Both the position numbers and the translations under genes were made by a program. Below, in pieces: positions 17,079 to 24,889 of a DNA stretch of 33,252 nucleotides. Within the stretch, counting starts at the first letter, position 1. Every line of letters begins with the position of its first letter. The stretch is from positions 798 through 34,049 of the forward strand of contig DHTF01000060.1 of assembly GCA_002411515.1 (NCBI GenBank), read 5' to 3'. Source of the DNA: Proteiniphilum sp. UBA5267. GTDB lineage: Bacteria; Bacteroidota; Bacteroidia; Bacteroidales; Dysgonomonadaceae. A model generated the notes under the pieces. The model was not told the DNA's origin and made no database searches. It was given only the letters and a program-made list of their open reading frames with translations.

Positions 17079-17901
17079 ACGGGAATCATTAAGAAGAACA
17101 ACTTCCCCTCGGAATCCGGGACCAAGAGCAGGAGAACTCGCAATCGTTCTCAACTCAAGAAGAACAACTTCCCCTCGGAATCCGGGACCCGCATTACAAT
17201 AAATCCCCGCGGAAAGAAGGAGTTTACCTTGCAACTCCGTTATCCGGAATGGATAGAAGCGGGAGCCCTACAAATCAGGGTCAACGGCAAAGCTGTTCCC
17301 GCGGTATCCAAAGATGGGTATGTTCCTGTCAGCAGGAGATGGAAGAAAGGCGACAAAGTGGAGGTGACGCTGCCAATGGAGATCAGAACGGAACAACTTC
17401 CCGATCACTCCCATTATTATTCCTTTCTCTATGGTCCCCTTGTGCTTGCCGCTCAGACTGGCATAGAGGATCAGGACGGGCTCTTTGCCGATGACAGTCG
17501 GGGGTGGGCATATCACCCATGGGAGACAAGTACCGTTGAGAAATATGCCGTTGGTGGTAGGTAATCCCGATCAGCTGGCATCGCTGGTGACACCCGTAAC
17601 AGGTAAACCGCTTACCTTTCACCTCTCAAGCCTTTATCCCGAAGCATATGGAGCAGGCATGGAGCTCATTCCCTTTTCTTCCCTGCATGCCTCGCGCTAC
17701 ATCATTTACTGGGCTCAGGCTACCGCGGCAGAGGCAGAAAAGATCCGGCTAAAAATGGAACAGGAGGAGGCCAGACAACTGCAACTCGATGCAATCACGG
17801 TAGACAAGGTGGTATGCGGCGAGCAGCAGCCTGCCACGCAGGGGAGTCTTACCGCCAGGATCACCGAGGTACGTCTGCTCTCAGAAGGTGGGTTGCCATG
17901 A
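17079..17901 (+). pseudogene. GH127-like (DUF1680) beta-L-arabinofuranosidase relic, truncated and frameshifted
   Basis: Only the C-terminal third of a GH127-type protein remains. The first frame is open from 17079 and reads TRITINPRGKKEFTLQLRYP, a GH127-like stretch, then SFLYGPLVLAA and GLFADDSRG, and stops at 17562-17564. The homologous reading continues in another frame as GHITHGRQVPLRN, PLVVGNPDQLASLVTPV and HASRYIIYWAQAT, ending at 17901. Removing one G from the five-G run at 17500-17504 joins the two frames perfectly (SRGGHITHGRQ), so a +1 insertion broke the gene or is a sequencing slip. Family-like sequence ends after VVCGEQQP at about 17832, so the C-terminus is also lost. No start codon or catalytic N-terminal barrel is present. 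Family assignment comes from remembered motifs. The arabinosidase identity fits the GH51 neighbour. Confidence 0.8.
17091..17189 (+). repeat. 33-bp perfect direct repeat with 33-bp spacer, in frame
   Basis: The 33-bp unit at 17091-17123 recurs without mismatch at 17157-17189. The intervening segment is also 33 bp, so the period is 66 bp, exactly 22 codons. In the relic's frame both copies encode KKNNFPSESGT. Copy 2 runs into family-like protein sequence and is probably the original; copy 1 and the spacer (KSRRTRNRSQL) have no GH127 look. Confidence 0.85.
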
Positions 17902-17951
17902 TTATCGATGCGTATCTTGATGGAAGGAAAACCTTTAAATAAACCGATAAA

Positions 17952-19916
17952 ATGAAAAAGACTTTATTATGTATGGTCGCTTTATGCCTGGTGGGAGGCA
18001 TCTTCGCACAGCAACAAAACGTGGATCTTGTTGTGAATGTAAAAAAAACGGGTGCACCCATTCAATCCACCATGTACGGACTCTTTTTTGAGGACATCAA
18101 TTTTGGGGCAGATGGAGGTCTCTATGCCGAACTGATTAAAAACCGTTCTTTCGAATTTCCCCAGTCGCTCATGGGATGGGATATTTTTGGAAATGTGGAA
18201 GTACGCAGCGACGGCGCTCCTTTTGAACGCAACCCGCACTACGTACGCCTGAGCCATTCAGGACATGCCCACAAACATACCGGCCTCGAGAATGAAGGAT
18301 TCAGGGGCATCGGGCTGAAGAAAGATGGCACCTATCGTTTTTCATTATGGGCCCGCACCGCAACAAACAGCGCGCCACAGAAGATCAGGATTGAACTGGT
18401 GGATGCAGCGAACAATCCCATCGAACGGAAAGAACTGGAGATTACCACCGACGAATGGAAGCAGTACGAAATAATCCTTTCTTCTCCACTCGAAGAAGCT
18501 AAAGCGACACTCCGCATCTTCCTCACCTCGGAGGGACCGCTGGATATGGAGCATATCTCGCTTTTCCCAACTGACACCTGGAAAGGGCGCAAAAACGGAC
18601 TGCGCAAAGACCTAGCCGAGGCACTGAATGAATTGAATCCCGGCCTGTTTCGTTTCCCGGGAGGTTGTATCATTGAGGGTACGGATCTGGACACACGCTA
18701 CGACTGGAAAAAGTCGGTGGGTCCGGTAGAGAACCGTCCCTTGAACGAAAACCGCTGGCATTATACTTTTACGCATCGCTTCTTCCCCGACTATTTCCAA
18801 ACCTACGGCATGGGTTTCTATGAGCTTTTTCTCCTCTCTGAGGACATGGGCGCCGAACCGCTGCCGGTGGTCAACGTGGGACTGGCCTGCCAGTATCAGA
18901 ATGACGGCGAACATTGCCATGTTCCCATAGGTGAACTGGGGGACTATATCCAGGATGCACTGGATCTGATTGAATTTGCCAATGGTGACATCTCCACCCA
19001 GTGGGGAAAAGTAAGAGCAGAGATGGGGCACCCCGAGCCGTTTCACATGAAGTTCATCGGCATCGGCAATGAGCAGTGGGGACCTGAATACCCGGCACGT
19101 CTGGAAAAATTCATCGAAGCAATCCGGGCAAAGTATCCGGGAATACAGATTGTCGGTAGCTCCGGACCCCAGGCCGAGGGCAAAGACTTTGCGTATTTAT
19201 GGCCTGAGATGAAGAGGCTGAAGGTGGATCTGGTGGATGAACACTACTACCGCCCGCCACAATGGTTCCTCGACAATGCAGCCCGTTACGACTCCTACGA
19301 CCGCAAGGGGCCAAAGGTGTTTGCCGGTGAGTATGCCAGCCATCACAAAAACAGGAAGAACAACTTCGAATCGGCCCTCACCGAAGCATCCTTTATGACC
19401 GGACTGGAGCGTAATGCCGATGTGGTCCACATGGCTACCTATGCTCCCCTGTTGGCACACGTGGATGCCTGGCAGTGGCGTCCCGACCTGATCTGGTTCG
19501 ACAACCTGCGCATGGTGCGCACGCCCAATTACTACGTGCAGAAACTATACGGCCACTATGCCGGTACGAACGTGCTACCCCTCACCTGGAAGCAGGCACC
19601 CCTTACCGGACAAGAGGGACTATATGGCTCCGCTGTGATCGATACAAACAAGAACGAGATCATTGTCAAACTGAGCAATGTGTCGCAGGAGAACCGCCAG
19701 ATTGTGGTGAGCCTGGAGGGAATGAAAAAGAAAATGCAGCTTCGTCCCGAAGTGGAAACCATTCTTTTAAAAGGAGGTGCAGATGAGGAAAACACACTCG
19801 ACACACCCGATGCCATTGTGCCGGTATCCGCATCGGCAACACTGAACGGATCGAAATTATCTGTCGATGTGGAGCCCTACTCCTTTAATCTGTTTGTGAT
19901 TGGCTATACCGATTAG
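17952..19916 (+). CDS. Secreted alpha-L-arabinofuranosidase, GH51
   Basis: A 654-residue GH51 enzyme that releases terminal alpha-L-arabinofuranose from arabinan or arabinoxylan. A signal peptide (MKKTLLCMVALCLVGGIFAQ) is present. The (beta/alpha)8 barrel begins at about residue 30 with MYGLFFEDINFGADGGLYAE and is interrupted by a CBM4/9-like beta-sandwich at about 75-208. The acid/base is Glu374 in GIGNEQWG and the nucleophile is Glu460 in KVFAGEYASH. A C-terminal beta-sandwich runs from about 550. The length is normal for the Bacteroidota subgroup with the inserted CBM. It follows the broken GH127 gene by 50 bp and ends at a strong bidirectional terminator. It is likely periplasmic or surface-linked, with no lipobox seen. 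Confidence 0.95.
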   Translation: MKKTLLCMVALCLVGGIFAQQQNVDLVVNVKKTGAPIQSTMYGLFFEDINFGADGGLYAELIKNRSFEFPQSLMGWDIFGNVEVRSDGAPFERNPHYVRLSHSGHAHKHTGLENEGFRGIGLKKDGTYRFSLWARTATNSAPQKIRIELVDAANNPIERKELEITTDEWKQYEIILSSPLEEAKATLRIFLTSEGPLDMEHISLFPTDTWKGRKNGLRKDLAEALNELNPGLFRFPGGCIIEGTDLDTRYDWKKSVGPVENRPLNENRWHYTFTHRFFPDYFQTYGMGFYELFLLSEDMGAEPLPVVNVGLACQYQNDGEHCHVPIGELGDYIQDALDLIEFANGDISTQWGKVRAEMGHPEPFHMKFIGIGNEQWGPEYPARLEKFIEAIRAKYPGIQIVGSSGPQAEGKDFAYLWPEMKRLKVDLVDEHYYRPPQWFLDNAARYDSYDRKGPKVFAGEYASHHKNRKNNFESALTEASFMTGLERNADVVHMATYAPLLAHVDAWQWRPDLIWFDNLRMVRTPNYYVQKLYGHYAGTNVLPLTWKQAPLTGQEGLYGSAVIDTNKNEIIVKLSNVSQENRQIVVSLEGMKKKMQLRPEVETILLKGGADEENTLDTPDAIVPVSASATLNGSKLSVDVEPYSFNLFVIGYTD

Positions 19917-19971
19917 GCGGGCACAGATTCATTCAACCTGATTGTTCGGAAGGCAGTTGCCTTATAATATC

Positions 19972-20022
19972 AAAAGAAAGGAGCCATCTCATGGTTCATT
20001 ATGAGATGGCTCCTTTCTTTTT
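19972..20022. terminator. Strong bidirectional terminator between GH51 and manC
   Basis: A 17-bp perfect stem pairs 19976-19992 with 20001-20017 around an 8-nt loop. It is flanked by A-run and T-run, so it can end the GH51 transcript on the plus strand and the convergent manC transcript on the minus strand. Its core GCCATCTCA is shared with the terminator at 25081-25120. Confidence 0.92.
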
Positions 20023-20036
20023 CCTAAGTATCCGTT

Positions 20037-21119
20037 TCAGATGTACTCATCTCCGTAGCGGAATTTCACATCCGTCACGAAGTGCTTGATACGTTGTTCC
20101 TCACTTTTTTTACAAATCAGCAGCACGTTATCAGACTCTGCCACGATATAATCTTCGAGTCCCTGCAAAACAACCAGCTTGTCTTCACTCATCGCCACAA
20201 TGTTGTCCGAGCTTTCTACAAACAATGTTTTGCAGTTAAGTTGGGCGTTGTTGTCGCTGTCACGTGCCGACACGTCATGCAGAGCTCCCCAGGTGCCCAG
20301 GTCGCTCCAGCCGAAATTAGAGATGTTCACGTATACGTTATCTGCCTTTTCCAGGACGCCGTAGTCGATGGAAATATTGGGACAAAAGGGGAAGCTGGTA
20401 TCAATAAACTGTTTCTCGGCGGAAGTGTTAAACAGCTCTTTTCCTTCGTTAAACTTCTGAACAATATCAGGAAGATATTTTTTAAATGCATCGATAATGC
20501 AGTTCACATTCCAGAGAAAAATACCCGAGTTCCACATAAACTCGCCACTGTGTAGAAATTTCCTTGCCAGGTCGATATTGGGCTTCTCGGTGAAGGCTTT
20601 CACCTTCTGAATCCCATTCATATCCTTCTCATCTACCTGAATGTATCCGTAACCTGTTTCCGGGCGACTGGGTTTGATCCCCAATGTGAGCAGTACCGCA
20701 TTTTGACTTACAAACTCCAGCCCCTTCTTCATATCGGTCTCAAATTGTTCTTCATTCATGATCAGGTGATCGGAAGGTGCTACGATGATGTTGGCATCGG
20801 CATTTACGGCTCTGATTCTGAACGAGGCATAGGCTATTGCCGGAGCTGTGTTACGCCTGATTGGCTCCAGCAACAGCTGATTTCCTTCAATTTCCGGCAA
20901 TTGTTGTCTGATTGTTTCAGCATATGCATCATTGGTCACAAGGTAGATATTCTCTACAGGAACTATCTTTTTAAAACGGTCGAAAGTACTTTGCAGTAGT
21001 GAGCGTCCGGTACCGAAAAAGTCGAGGAACTGCTTGGGTTTATCTTCCTTGCTGAATGGCCAGAAGCGGCTTCCCACGCCGCCGCACATAATTACGCAAT
21101 AATTATCACTGTTTCTCAT
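20037..21119 (-). CDS. manC: Mannose-1-phosphate guanylyltransferase
   Basis: A 360-residue nucleotidyltransferase that makes GDP-mannose from mannose-1-phosphate and GTP, feeding capsule, O-antigen, protein glycan or GDP-fucose synthesis. The N-terminal signature MCGGVGSRFWPFSKEDKPKQ (11-30) includes the GGxGxRxWPxS...PKQ nucleotide-binding loop. LEPIRRNTAPAIA, APSDHL, TGYGYIQ, AFTEKP and MWNSGIF mark the sugar-phosphate site. It is the short form without the C-terminal phosphomannose isomerase domain. It is a single gene, convergent with GH51. The leader (21120 onward) contains a perfect 12-bp palindrome at 21165-21176 but no exact TAnnTTTG box. Confidence 0.95.
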   Translation of the reverse strand: MRNSDNYCVIMCGGVGSRFWPFSKEDKPKQFLDFFGTGRSLLQSTFDRFKKIVPVENIYLVTNDAYAETIRQQLPEIEGNQLLLEPIRRNTAPAIAYASFRIRAVNADANIIVAPSDHLIMNEEQFETDMKKGLEFVSQNAVLLTLGIKPSRPETGYGYIQVDEKDMNGIQKVKAFTEKPNIDLARKFLHSGEFMWNSGIFLWNVNCIIDAFKKYLPDIVQKFNEGKELFNTSAEKQFIDTSFPFCPNISIDYGVLEKADNVYVNISNFGWSDLGTWGALHDVSARDSDNNAQLNCKTLFVESSDNIVAMSEDKLVVLQGLEDYIVAESDNVLLICKKSEEQRIKHFVTDVKFRYGDEYI

Positions 21120-21340
21120 TCCTAAGATTATAATTTGAATAACATGAAAATTCCATCGGGTGTTAATTGATCAATTCAAGAGCGTCTTGTAGCATAAATG
21201 TATAACGTTTCTATGCTGCATTTTGTTTTCAGCCCCCGTTTAGTACGTTAAAGATACGAACAAAAGCGTATTCTCACAGAAAAAGCCGGTTAAAATGCAT
21301 AAAAATAAAGATAACTTTTTCGTAATCCCGAAAATATGTG

Positions 21341-21348
21341 TACTTTTG
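21341..21348 (+). promoter_or_regulatory. Promoter -7 element of tRNA-Leu
   Basis: TACTTTTG matches TAnnTTTG exactly and lies 20 bp before the mature tRNA 5' end, a sensible distance for a short 5' leader. A T-run ending at 21320 may act as the -33 region. Confidence 0.6.
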
Positions 21349-21368
21349 CACTCACTTTTCTACGATAT

Positions 21369-21452
21369 GCCCAGATGGCGGAATTGGTAGACGCGCTGGT
21401 CTCAAACACCAGTGGATTCACTTCCATGCCGGTTCGATCCCGGCTCTGGGTA
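21369..21452 (+). tRNA. tRNA-Leu, anticodon CAA
   Basis: An 84-nt class II tRNA. The acceptor GCCCAGA pairs with TCTGGGT (one G-U pair). The D arm contains AATTGGTAGA. The anticodon stem CTGGT/ACCAG encloses the loop CTCAAAC, giving anticodon CAA for the codon UUG. The long variable arm TGGA...TCCA and the T arm GCCGG-TTCGATC-CCGGC are intact. CCA is not encoded. Confidence 0.96.
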
Positions 21453-21464
21453 CTCAGAAAAACA

Positions 21465-21504
21465 AATCCCAACTGATTCTCAATCAGCTGGGATTCTTTT
21501 TTTT
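21465..21504 (+). terminator. Terminator of tRNA-Leu
   Basis: AATCCCA-A-CTGATT pairs with AATCAG-C-TGGGATT across a CTC loop (one internal mismatch). Eight T follow at 21497-21504, 13 bp behind the tRNA. Confidence 0.92.
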
Positions 21505-21580
21505 GTGTTTTACGCCATTTTTGCGCCAAAGCCCATTTCCAGTATCTTTCTCAACCTCTCCATGGGCTGAAAGATCGTTG

Positions 21581-22810
21581 TCATGCTTTGAATTGTGGAA
21601 TTTTCATCCATTCACCATTCTTCAAAGCTGATTGATGTGCAACAATCCCCGCAACAGTTAAATTAAGGGCCATATGAATATCAATCAACGGCTTCCTATC
21701 TAGAAGAATAGCAGTGATAAATTCATCCGTAAGACGGCCGTGTGATCCCCCATGCCCTCCAGCGTCTACGCTATTGGGGAGACTAGGTCTGGATATATCT
21801 GGCAAATCATTTTCAAGCCCTTCATACCGATTATAAAAGGAACCTTTCGTTCCACGTATTCTACCAGCTTCGGCTCCAAACCCGGGTGTGTCCCAACTCT
21901 CAACCATCCTCGACATCCCGCCTAAACTGGATCTGAACATGGCTACTTCGGTACCAAATGGATTGTTATATTGATTGTTTTTAGGTTTTAAGTGATCTAC
22001 GACACTTGGCAAACCCAAACAGGAAACTTCCGTAAAACTTTCTTCCGTCACGCAAAGATGATATGCATTGGCGTGAGTTGGGTAAAACTGTGGTGGTAGT
22101 CCTACGCGCCATCCATTGAATGAATCAAGGGGTGTGCCAAAGTAATGGTAGTACTCTCCTTCTGAATAAACGATCTCACCTAATATTCCGGCTTTATAAA
22201 GTTGACGCATTGCATAAAGGTCTTCATGGAACATCGATGTTTCAAACATCATATACTTTAATCCTGTTCTTTTTACTGTTTCGTGCAATCGATACGCGTC
22301 ATCCAATGAACCCCATACGGCAGGTACGGCGCAGGCTACATGTTTACCATGATTCAATGCATCGATACTGTGCTTCGCATGACTAGGTGCATCGGTCGCA
22401 ATAAAAACGGCCTCGATCTCATCGTCCTTAATTAAAGCCTCGAAAGAAGGATATGTTTTCTTACAATTTGTCACCTTGGCCAGTTCAGCACATCGTTCGG
22501 GTATCAGATCACTGACAGCTACTACCTCAACATTGGGATGATCTTGAAAGCCAAATGCGGATGCAAATTTACAGACCCCATAGCCGATCAGTCCTACCCG
22601 AACCTTTCGATTGGAGACAGGTTTCCATGTTTTTCCAACAACTTCCTCACTCCCGGTATCTTCAAATCCTTGAATCACTGGAGGAGGATCTGCCGTATAT
22701 CTGTTGCCATATACATGCTGAAAACCCAGCATACTCGTTCCTACACCTATTCCGGCCATCTTGACGAAATCCCGTCGGTTTAATAATTGATCTTTTTGTT
22801 TGCTTTTCAT
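21581..22810 (-). CDS. Tat-exported Gfo/Idh/MocA-fold protein with GH109-like residues
   Basis: A 409-residue protein with a twin-arginine signal (NRRDFVKMAG, 11-20), so it is folded with its cofactor and exported. A Rossmann domain follows (GLIGYGVCK, 73-81; third motif position is Lys rather than Gly). The EKP catalytic motif of sugar dehydrogenases is replaced by AVP (161-163). From memory, the NAD-dependent alpha-N-acetylgalactosaminidase family GH109 has EVPAA here, EGxYxH and YxTH as active-site motifs and GGHGG near the C-terminus. This protein has Tyr220/His222 in EGEYYHY, Tyr243/His246 in FYPTHA and GGHGGSH at 351-357. A NAD-recycling glycosidase is therefore as likely as a dehydrogenase. 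It lies downstream of the cupin gene on the same strand, behind a 158-bp spacer. Substrate unknown. Confidence 0.85.
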   Translation of the reverse strand: MKSKQKDQLLNRRDFVKMAGIGVGTSMLGFQHVYGNRYTADPPPVIQGFEDTGSEEVVGKTWKPVSNRKVRVGLIGYGVCKFASAFGFQDHPNVEVVAVSDLIPERCAELAKVTNCKKTYPSFEALIKDDEIEAVFIATDAPSHAKHSIDALNHGKHVACAVPAVWGSLDDAYRLHETVKRTGLKYMMFETSMFHEDLYAMRQLYKAGILGEIVYSEGEYYHYFGTPLDSFNGWRVGLPPQFYPTHANAYHLCVTEESFTEVSCLGLPSVVDHLKPKNNQYNNPFGTEVAMFRSSLGGMSRMVESWDTPGFGAEAGRIRGTKGSFYNRYEGLENDLPDISRPSLPNSVDAGGHGGSHGRLTDEFITAILLDRKPLIDIHMALNLTVAGIVAHQSALKNGEWMKIPQFKA

Positions 22811-22861
22811 TGATACTGTATATTTTAATTGAAATCTTGAAATGTATGTTTTTAATTACGG

Positions 22862-22873
22862 GATGGCGCCATC
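22862..22873. repeat. Perfect 12-bp palindrome upstream of the Gfo/Idh gene
   Basis: GATGGCGCCATC is fully self-complementary and lies about 50 bp before the start codon of the Gfo/Idh gene. A second small hairpin (GCGGA...TCCGC, 22901-22913) follows. They may be operator or mRNA structures within the cupin-oxidoreductase spacer. Confidence 0.45.
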
Positions 22874-22919
22874 TTGCCTTCAATGGAGGGGCGGAGTTTC
22901 CGCTTATGGACATCCCAAG

Positions 22920-22940
22920 TGAATGGTGAATGGTGAATGG
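22920..22940. repeat. Heptanucleotide tandem repeat, three TGAATGG units
   Basis: Three exact TGAATGG copies stand head to tail in the spacer between the cupin and Gfo/Idh genes. The tract is short and has no coding effect. It could be a slippage-prone site. Confidence 0.7.
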
Positions 22941-22968
22941 CAAATAACCATAACCAACAACACTCACC

Positions 22969-23448
22969 TTATCTTGTGAAGCGTGTAATTATTTCCTTGT
23001 GTACGGGAAATTGTCGAATCAAATTTTCTCTTTCTGCCAATTCAAAATCCAAAAAGTCAAAACCCGGTGAAACGGTGCAACCCACCAGGGCAAAATCCGA
23101 CTCTACATGAGCAGCAAACCAACAACCTGCAGGAACAATAACCTGTGGAGTCTGGTTTTCTGTGATGTCGTTACCAACCAAAAGCTCTTTGTATTCACCT
23201 TCCAAGTCAATAAGGTGTAAATGCACCGGCTTACCCAAGTAAAAATGCCAAATTTCATCTTGTTTTATTCGATGAAAAGCTGAAAAGGTATTGGATGTCA
23301 ACAAATAATAAATGCAAGTCGAAAGATTTCTTCTTCCCAAATTATCAATATCTGCAGAGCATTTATCACGATAGGTTTCACGGTAAAAGCCACCTTCGGG
23401 ATGTGGTTCTAATTGGAGCCGGGTGGTCAGGATATCAAGTTCGTTCAT
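22969..23448 (-). CDS. DUF985 cupin-family protein
   Basis: A 159-residue single-domain cupin of the DUF985 (cupin_5) type. Family marks are EPHPEGGFYRETYRD (15-29), IYYLLTSNTFSAFHRIK, DEIWHFYLGKPVHLHLI and VPAGCWFAAH, with histidines that could bind a metal. The biochemical role of this family is not established; a sugar-binding or isomerase-like role is often supposed from the fold. There is no signal peptide, so it is cytoplasmic. It is the first gene of a possible two-gene unit with the Gfo/Idh gene and is divergent from the sialidase-like gene, with which it shares a 104-bp promoter region. Confidence 0.88.
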   Translation of the reverse strand: MNELDILTTRLQLEPHPEGGFYRETYRDKCSADIDNLGRRNLSTCIYYLLTSNTFSAFHRIKQDEIWHFYLGKPVHLHLIDLEGEYKELLVGNDITENQTPQVIVPAGCWFAAHVESDFALVGCTVSPGFDFLDFELAERENLIRQFPVHKEIITRFTR

Positions 23449-23472
23449 GCATGCAATAGTTTATAAACTTAT

Positions 23473-23480
23473 CAAAAATA
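23473..23480 (-). promoter_or_regulatory. Candidate -7 element of the cupin gene
   Basis: On the minus strand this reads TATTTTTG, an exact TAnnTTTG match about 25 bp before the cupin ATG. A TTG on the same strand (23502-23504) lies 21 bp upstream. Confidence 0.5.
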
Positions 23481-23512
23481 CAAAAAAAATATGTGAAACG
23501 TCAATAAGTTGG

Positions 23513-23520
23513 TAATTTTG
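23513..23520 (+). promoter_or_regulatory. Candidate -7 element of the sialidase-like gene
   Basis: TAATTTTG matches TAnnTTTG exactly and lies 32 bp before the ATG at 23553. No TTG is seen at -33. It faces away from the cupin promoter at 23473-23480, so the two may be co-regulated. Confidence 0.5.
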
Positions 23521-23552
23521 CCAAGTGCAAAGAAATAAGCATTGTTACTATC

Positions 23553-24746
23553 ATGACGAATATGAGAACATCAACCGGTAAAAGAATTTTTTTTCTGTTC
23601 CTAATAATGGCTGTTCTGGCAACTTCATTCATGTTACCATCTTGCTCTATTATTGGAAATATGGGCAATTCAAAAAAAATGAAAATGCCACCTACAACAG
23701 TCCTGTCTTTGCAACCGGGTCCAGATAACCCAAGAAATAGTGAAGGCGATTTTATCAATCTACGCGATGGCAGGGTATTGTTTGTATATAGCCATTACAC
23801 CGGCACCTCTTCCAGTGACCATGCTACTGCATACCTGGCAGGGCGCTATTCAAATGACGGAGGTAAAACATGGTCGCAGGAGGATAAACTCATCCTTGAA
23901 AATGAAGGAGGCATGAATGTGATGTCTGTCTCATTGCTCCGGCTCAAAAATGGAGATATTGCATTGTTCTACCTCAGGAAAAACTCAACGCAGGATTGCA
24001 TTCCAATGATGCGCATATCGAAAGACGAAACTGACTCATGGAGTGAAGCGATACCCTGTATTACCGATAAACAGGGATATTTTGTATTGAATAATGCAAG
24101 AGTGATTCAATTAGACAACGGCCGTCTCTTGATGCCGATTGCCCTCCACCAGGTTCCCGGTGGAAAATGGGCCGACAAAGCAGATTTATACAGTTATTAC
24201 TCCGATGACAACGGCACCACATGGCATTCAAGCGCACAAGTACCCAATAAGAGTAGCATCATTACGCAGGAGCCAGGTGTAATTGAAATGAAAGATGGAC
24301 GGATCATGATGTACATCCGATCAAGTGGAGGTTTTCAACAACTGTCGTTCTCACAAGATAAAGGTGAGACCTGGAGTCATATTGAAACCAGTAATATTCC
24401 TTCTCCCTTATCCCCTGCCACAATTGAAAAAATTCCAGGCAGCAACGACTGGTTACTGGTATGGAACAACAACGACGGAACGAATCCAGTCATTCAAAAC
24501 AAGAGAACACCCCTCACTGCATCGATTTCGAAAGATGAAGGGAAAACATGGGTCAACGTAACCAACATCCAGCAAGATCCAGATGGTTGGTATTGCTATA
24601 TTGCCATTCATTTTGTCAACAAACAGGATGTTTTACTGGGCTACTGTGCCGGAAGTCAATCACGCAAGACTCATTTGTCCGTAACAGATATAAGCCTGTT
24701 CGATATCAGATGGCTGTACCATAAAGAGTTCCATTCAACTAATTAA
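23553..24746 (+). CDS. Sialidase-fold (BNR repeat) lipoprotein, probable exo-glycosidase
   Basis: A 397-residue lipoprotein. After a charged start (Met1 or, equally likely, Met4) come a hydrophobic stretch and the lipobox FMLPSC, with Cys31 as the lipidation site. The rest looks like a six-bladed beta-propeller with Asp-box repeats SNDGGKTW (100-107), SKDETDSW (156-163), SDDNGTTW (217-224), SQDKGETW (267-274) and SKDEGKTW (326-333). The N-terminal blade has NPRNSEGDF rather than the classic RIP motif, so true neuraminidase activity is uncertain. Members of this fold also cleave other acidic or deoxy sugars. It is anchored in the outer membrane or periplasm. The divergent Tat-exported GH109-like protein suggests a shared glycan target. 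Confidence 0.85.
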   Translation: MTNMRTSTGKRIFFLFLIMAVLATSFMLPSCSIIGNMGNSKKMKMPPTTVLSLQPGPDNPRNSEGDFINLRDGRVLFVYSHYTGTSSSDHATAYLAGRYSNDGGKTWSQEDKLILENEGGMNVMSVSLLRLKNGDIALFYLRKNSTQDCIPMMRISKDETDSWSEAIPCITDKQGYFVLNNARVIQLDNGRLLMPIALHQVPGGKWADKADLYSYYSDDNGTTWHSSAQVPNKSSIITQEPGVIEMKDGRIMMYIRSSGGFQQLSFSQDKGETWSHIETSNIPSPLSPATIEKIPGSNDWLLVWNNNDGTNPVIQNKRTPLTASISKDEGKTWVNVTNIQQDPDGWYCYIAIHFVNKQDVLLGYCAGSQSRKTHLSVTDISLFDIRWLYHKEFHSTN

Positions 24747-24851
24747 TCGCTGATAGTTTTATCGTTTAGAAGTATGGAAATAATGGACCTGGATAGGGAG
24801 AGCCCGTTGAATAGCCGTGAGGTAGTGTTGATCCCGATCCTAAAAAATGAG

Positions 24852-24886
24852 GCCGTTTCATGATAATACATGAGACGGCTTTTTTT
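24852..24886 (+). terminator. Terminator downstream of the sialidase-like gene
   Basis: GCCGTTTCATG pairs with CATGAGACGGC (one G-T wobble) around ATAATA and is followed by seven T. It lies about 105 bp after the stop codon of the sialidase-like gene. Confidence 0.88.
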
Positions 24887-24889
24887 GCT

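Noticed and set aside
17091..17189. Minimal CRISPR array (33-bp repeat, 33-bp spacer, repeat)
   Set aside because: Only two repeats exist, no cas genes are in the window, and the second copy is continuous with GH127 coding sequence in the same frame, so a coding or junction origin is more likely.
17010..17234. Minus-strand frame with two GPGFRGEVVLL units
   Set aside because: The peptide repeat is merely the reverse reading of the 33-bp DNA repeat, and plus-strand coding by the GH127 relic explains the sequence.
21165..21176. Perfect 12-bp palindrome AATTGATCAATT in the manC leader
   Set aside because: It is short and AT-rich, and the TTGAT/ATCAA half-sites have the wrong spacing for an Fnr box; chance is likely.
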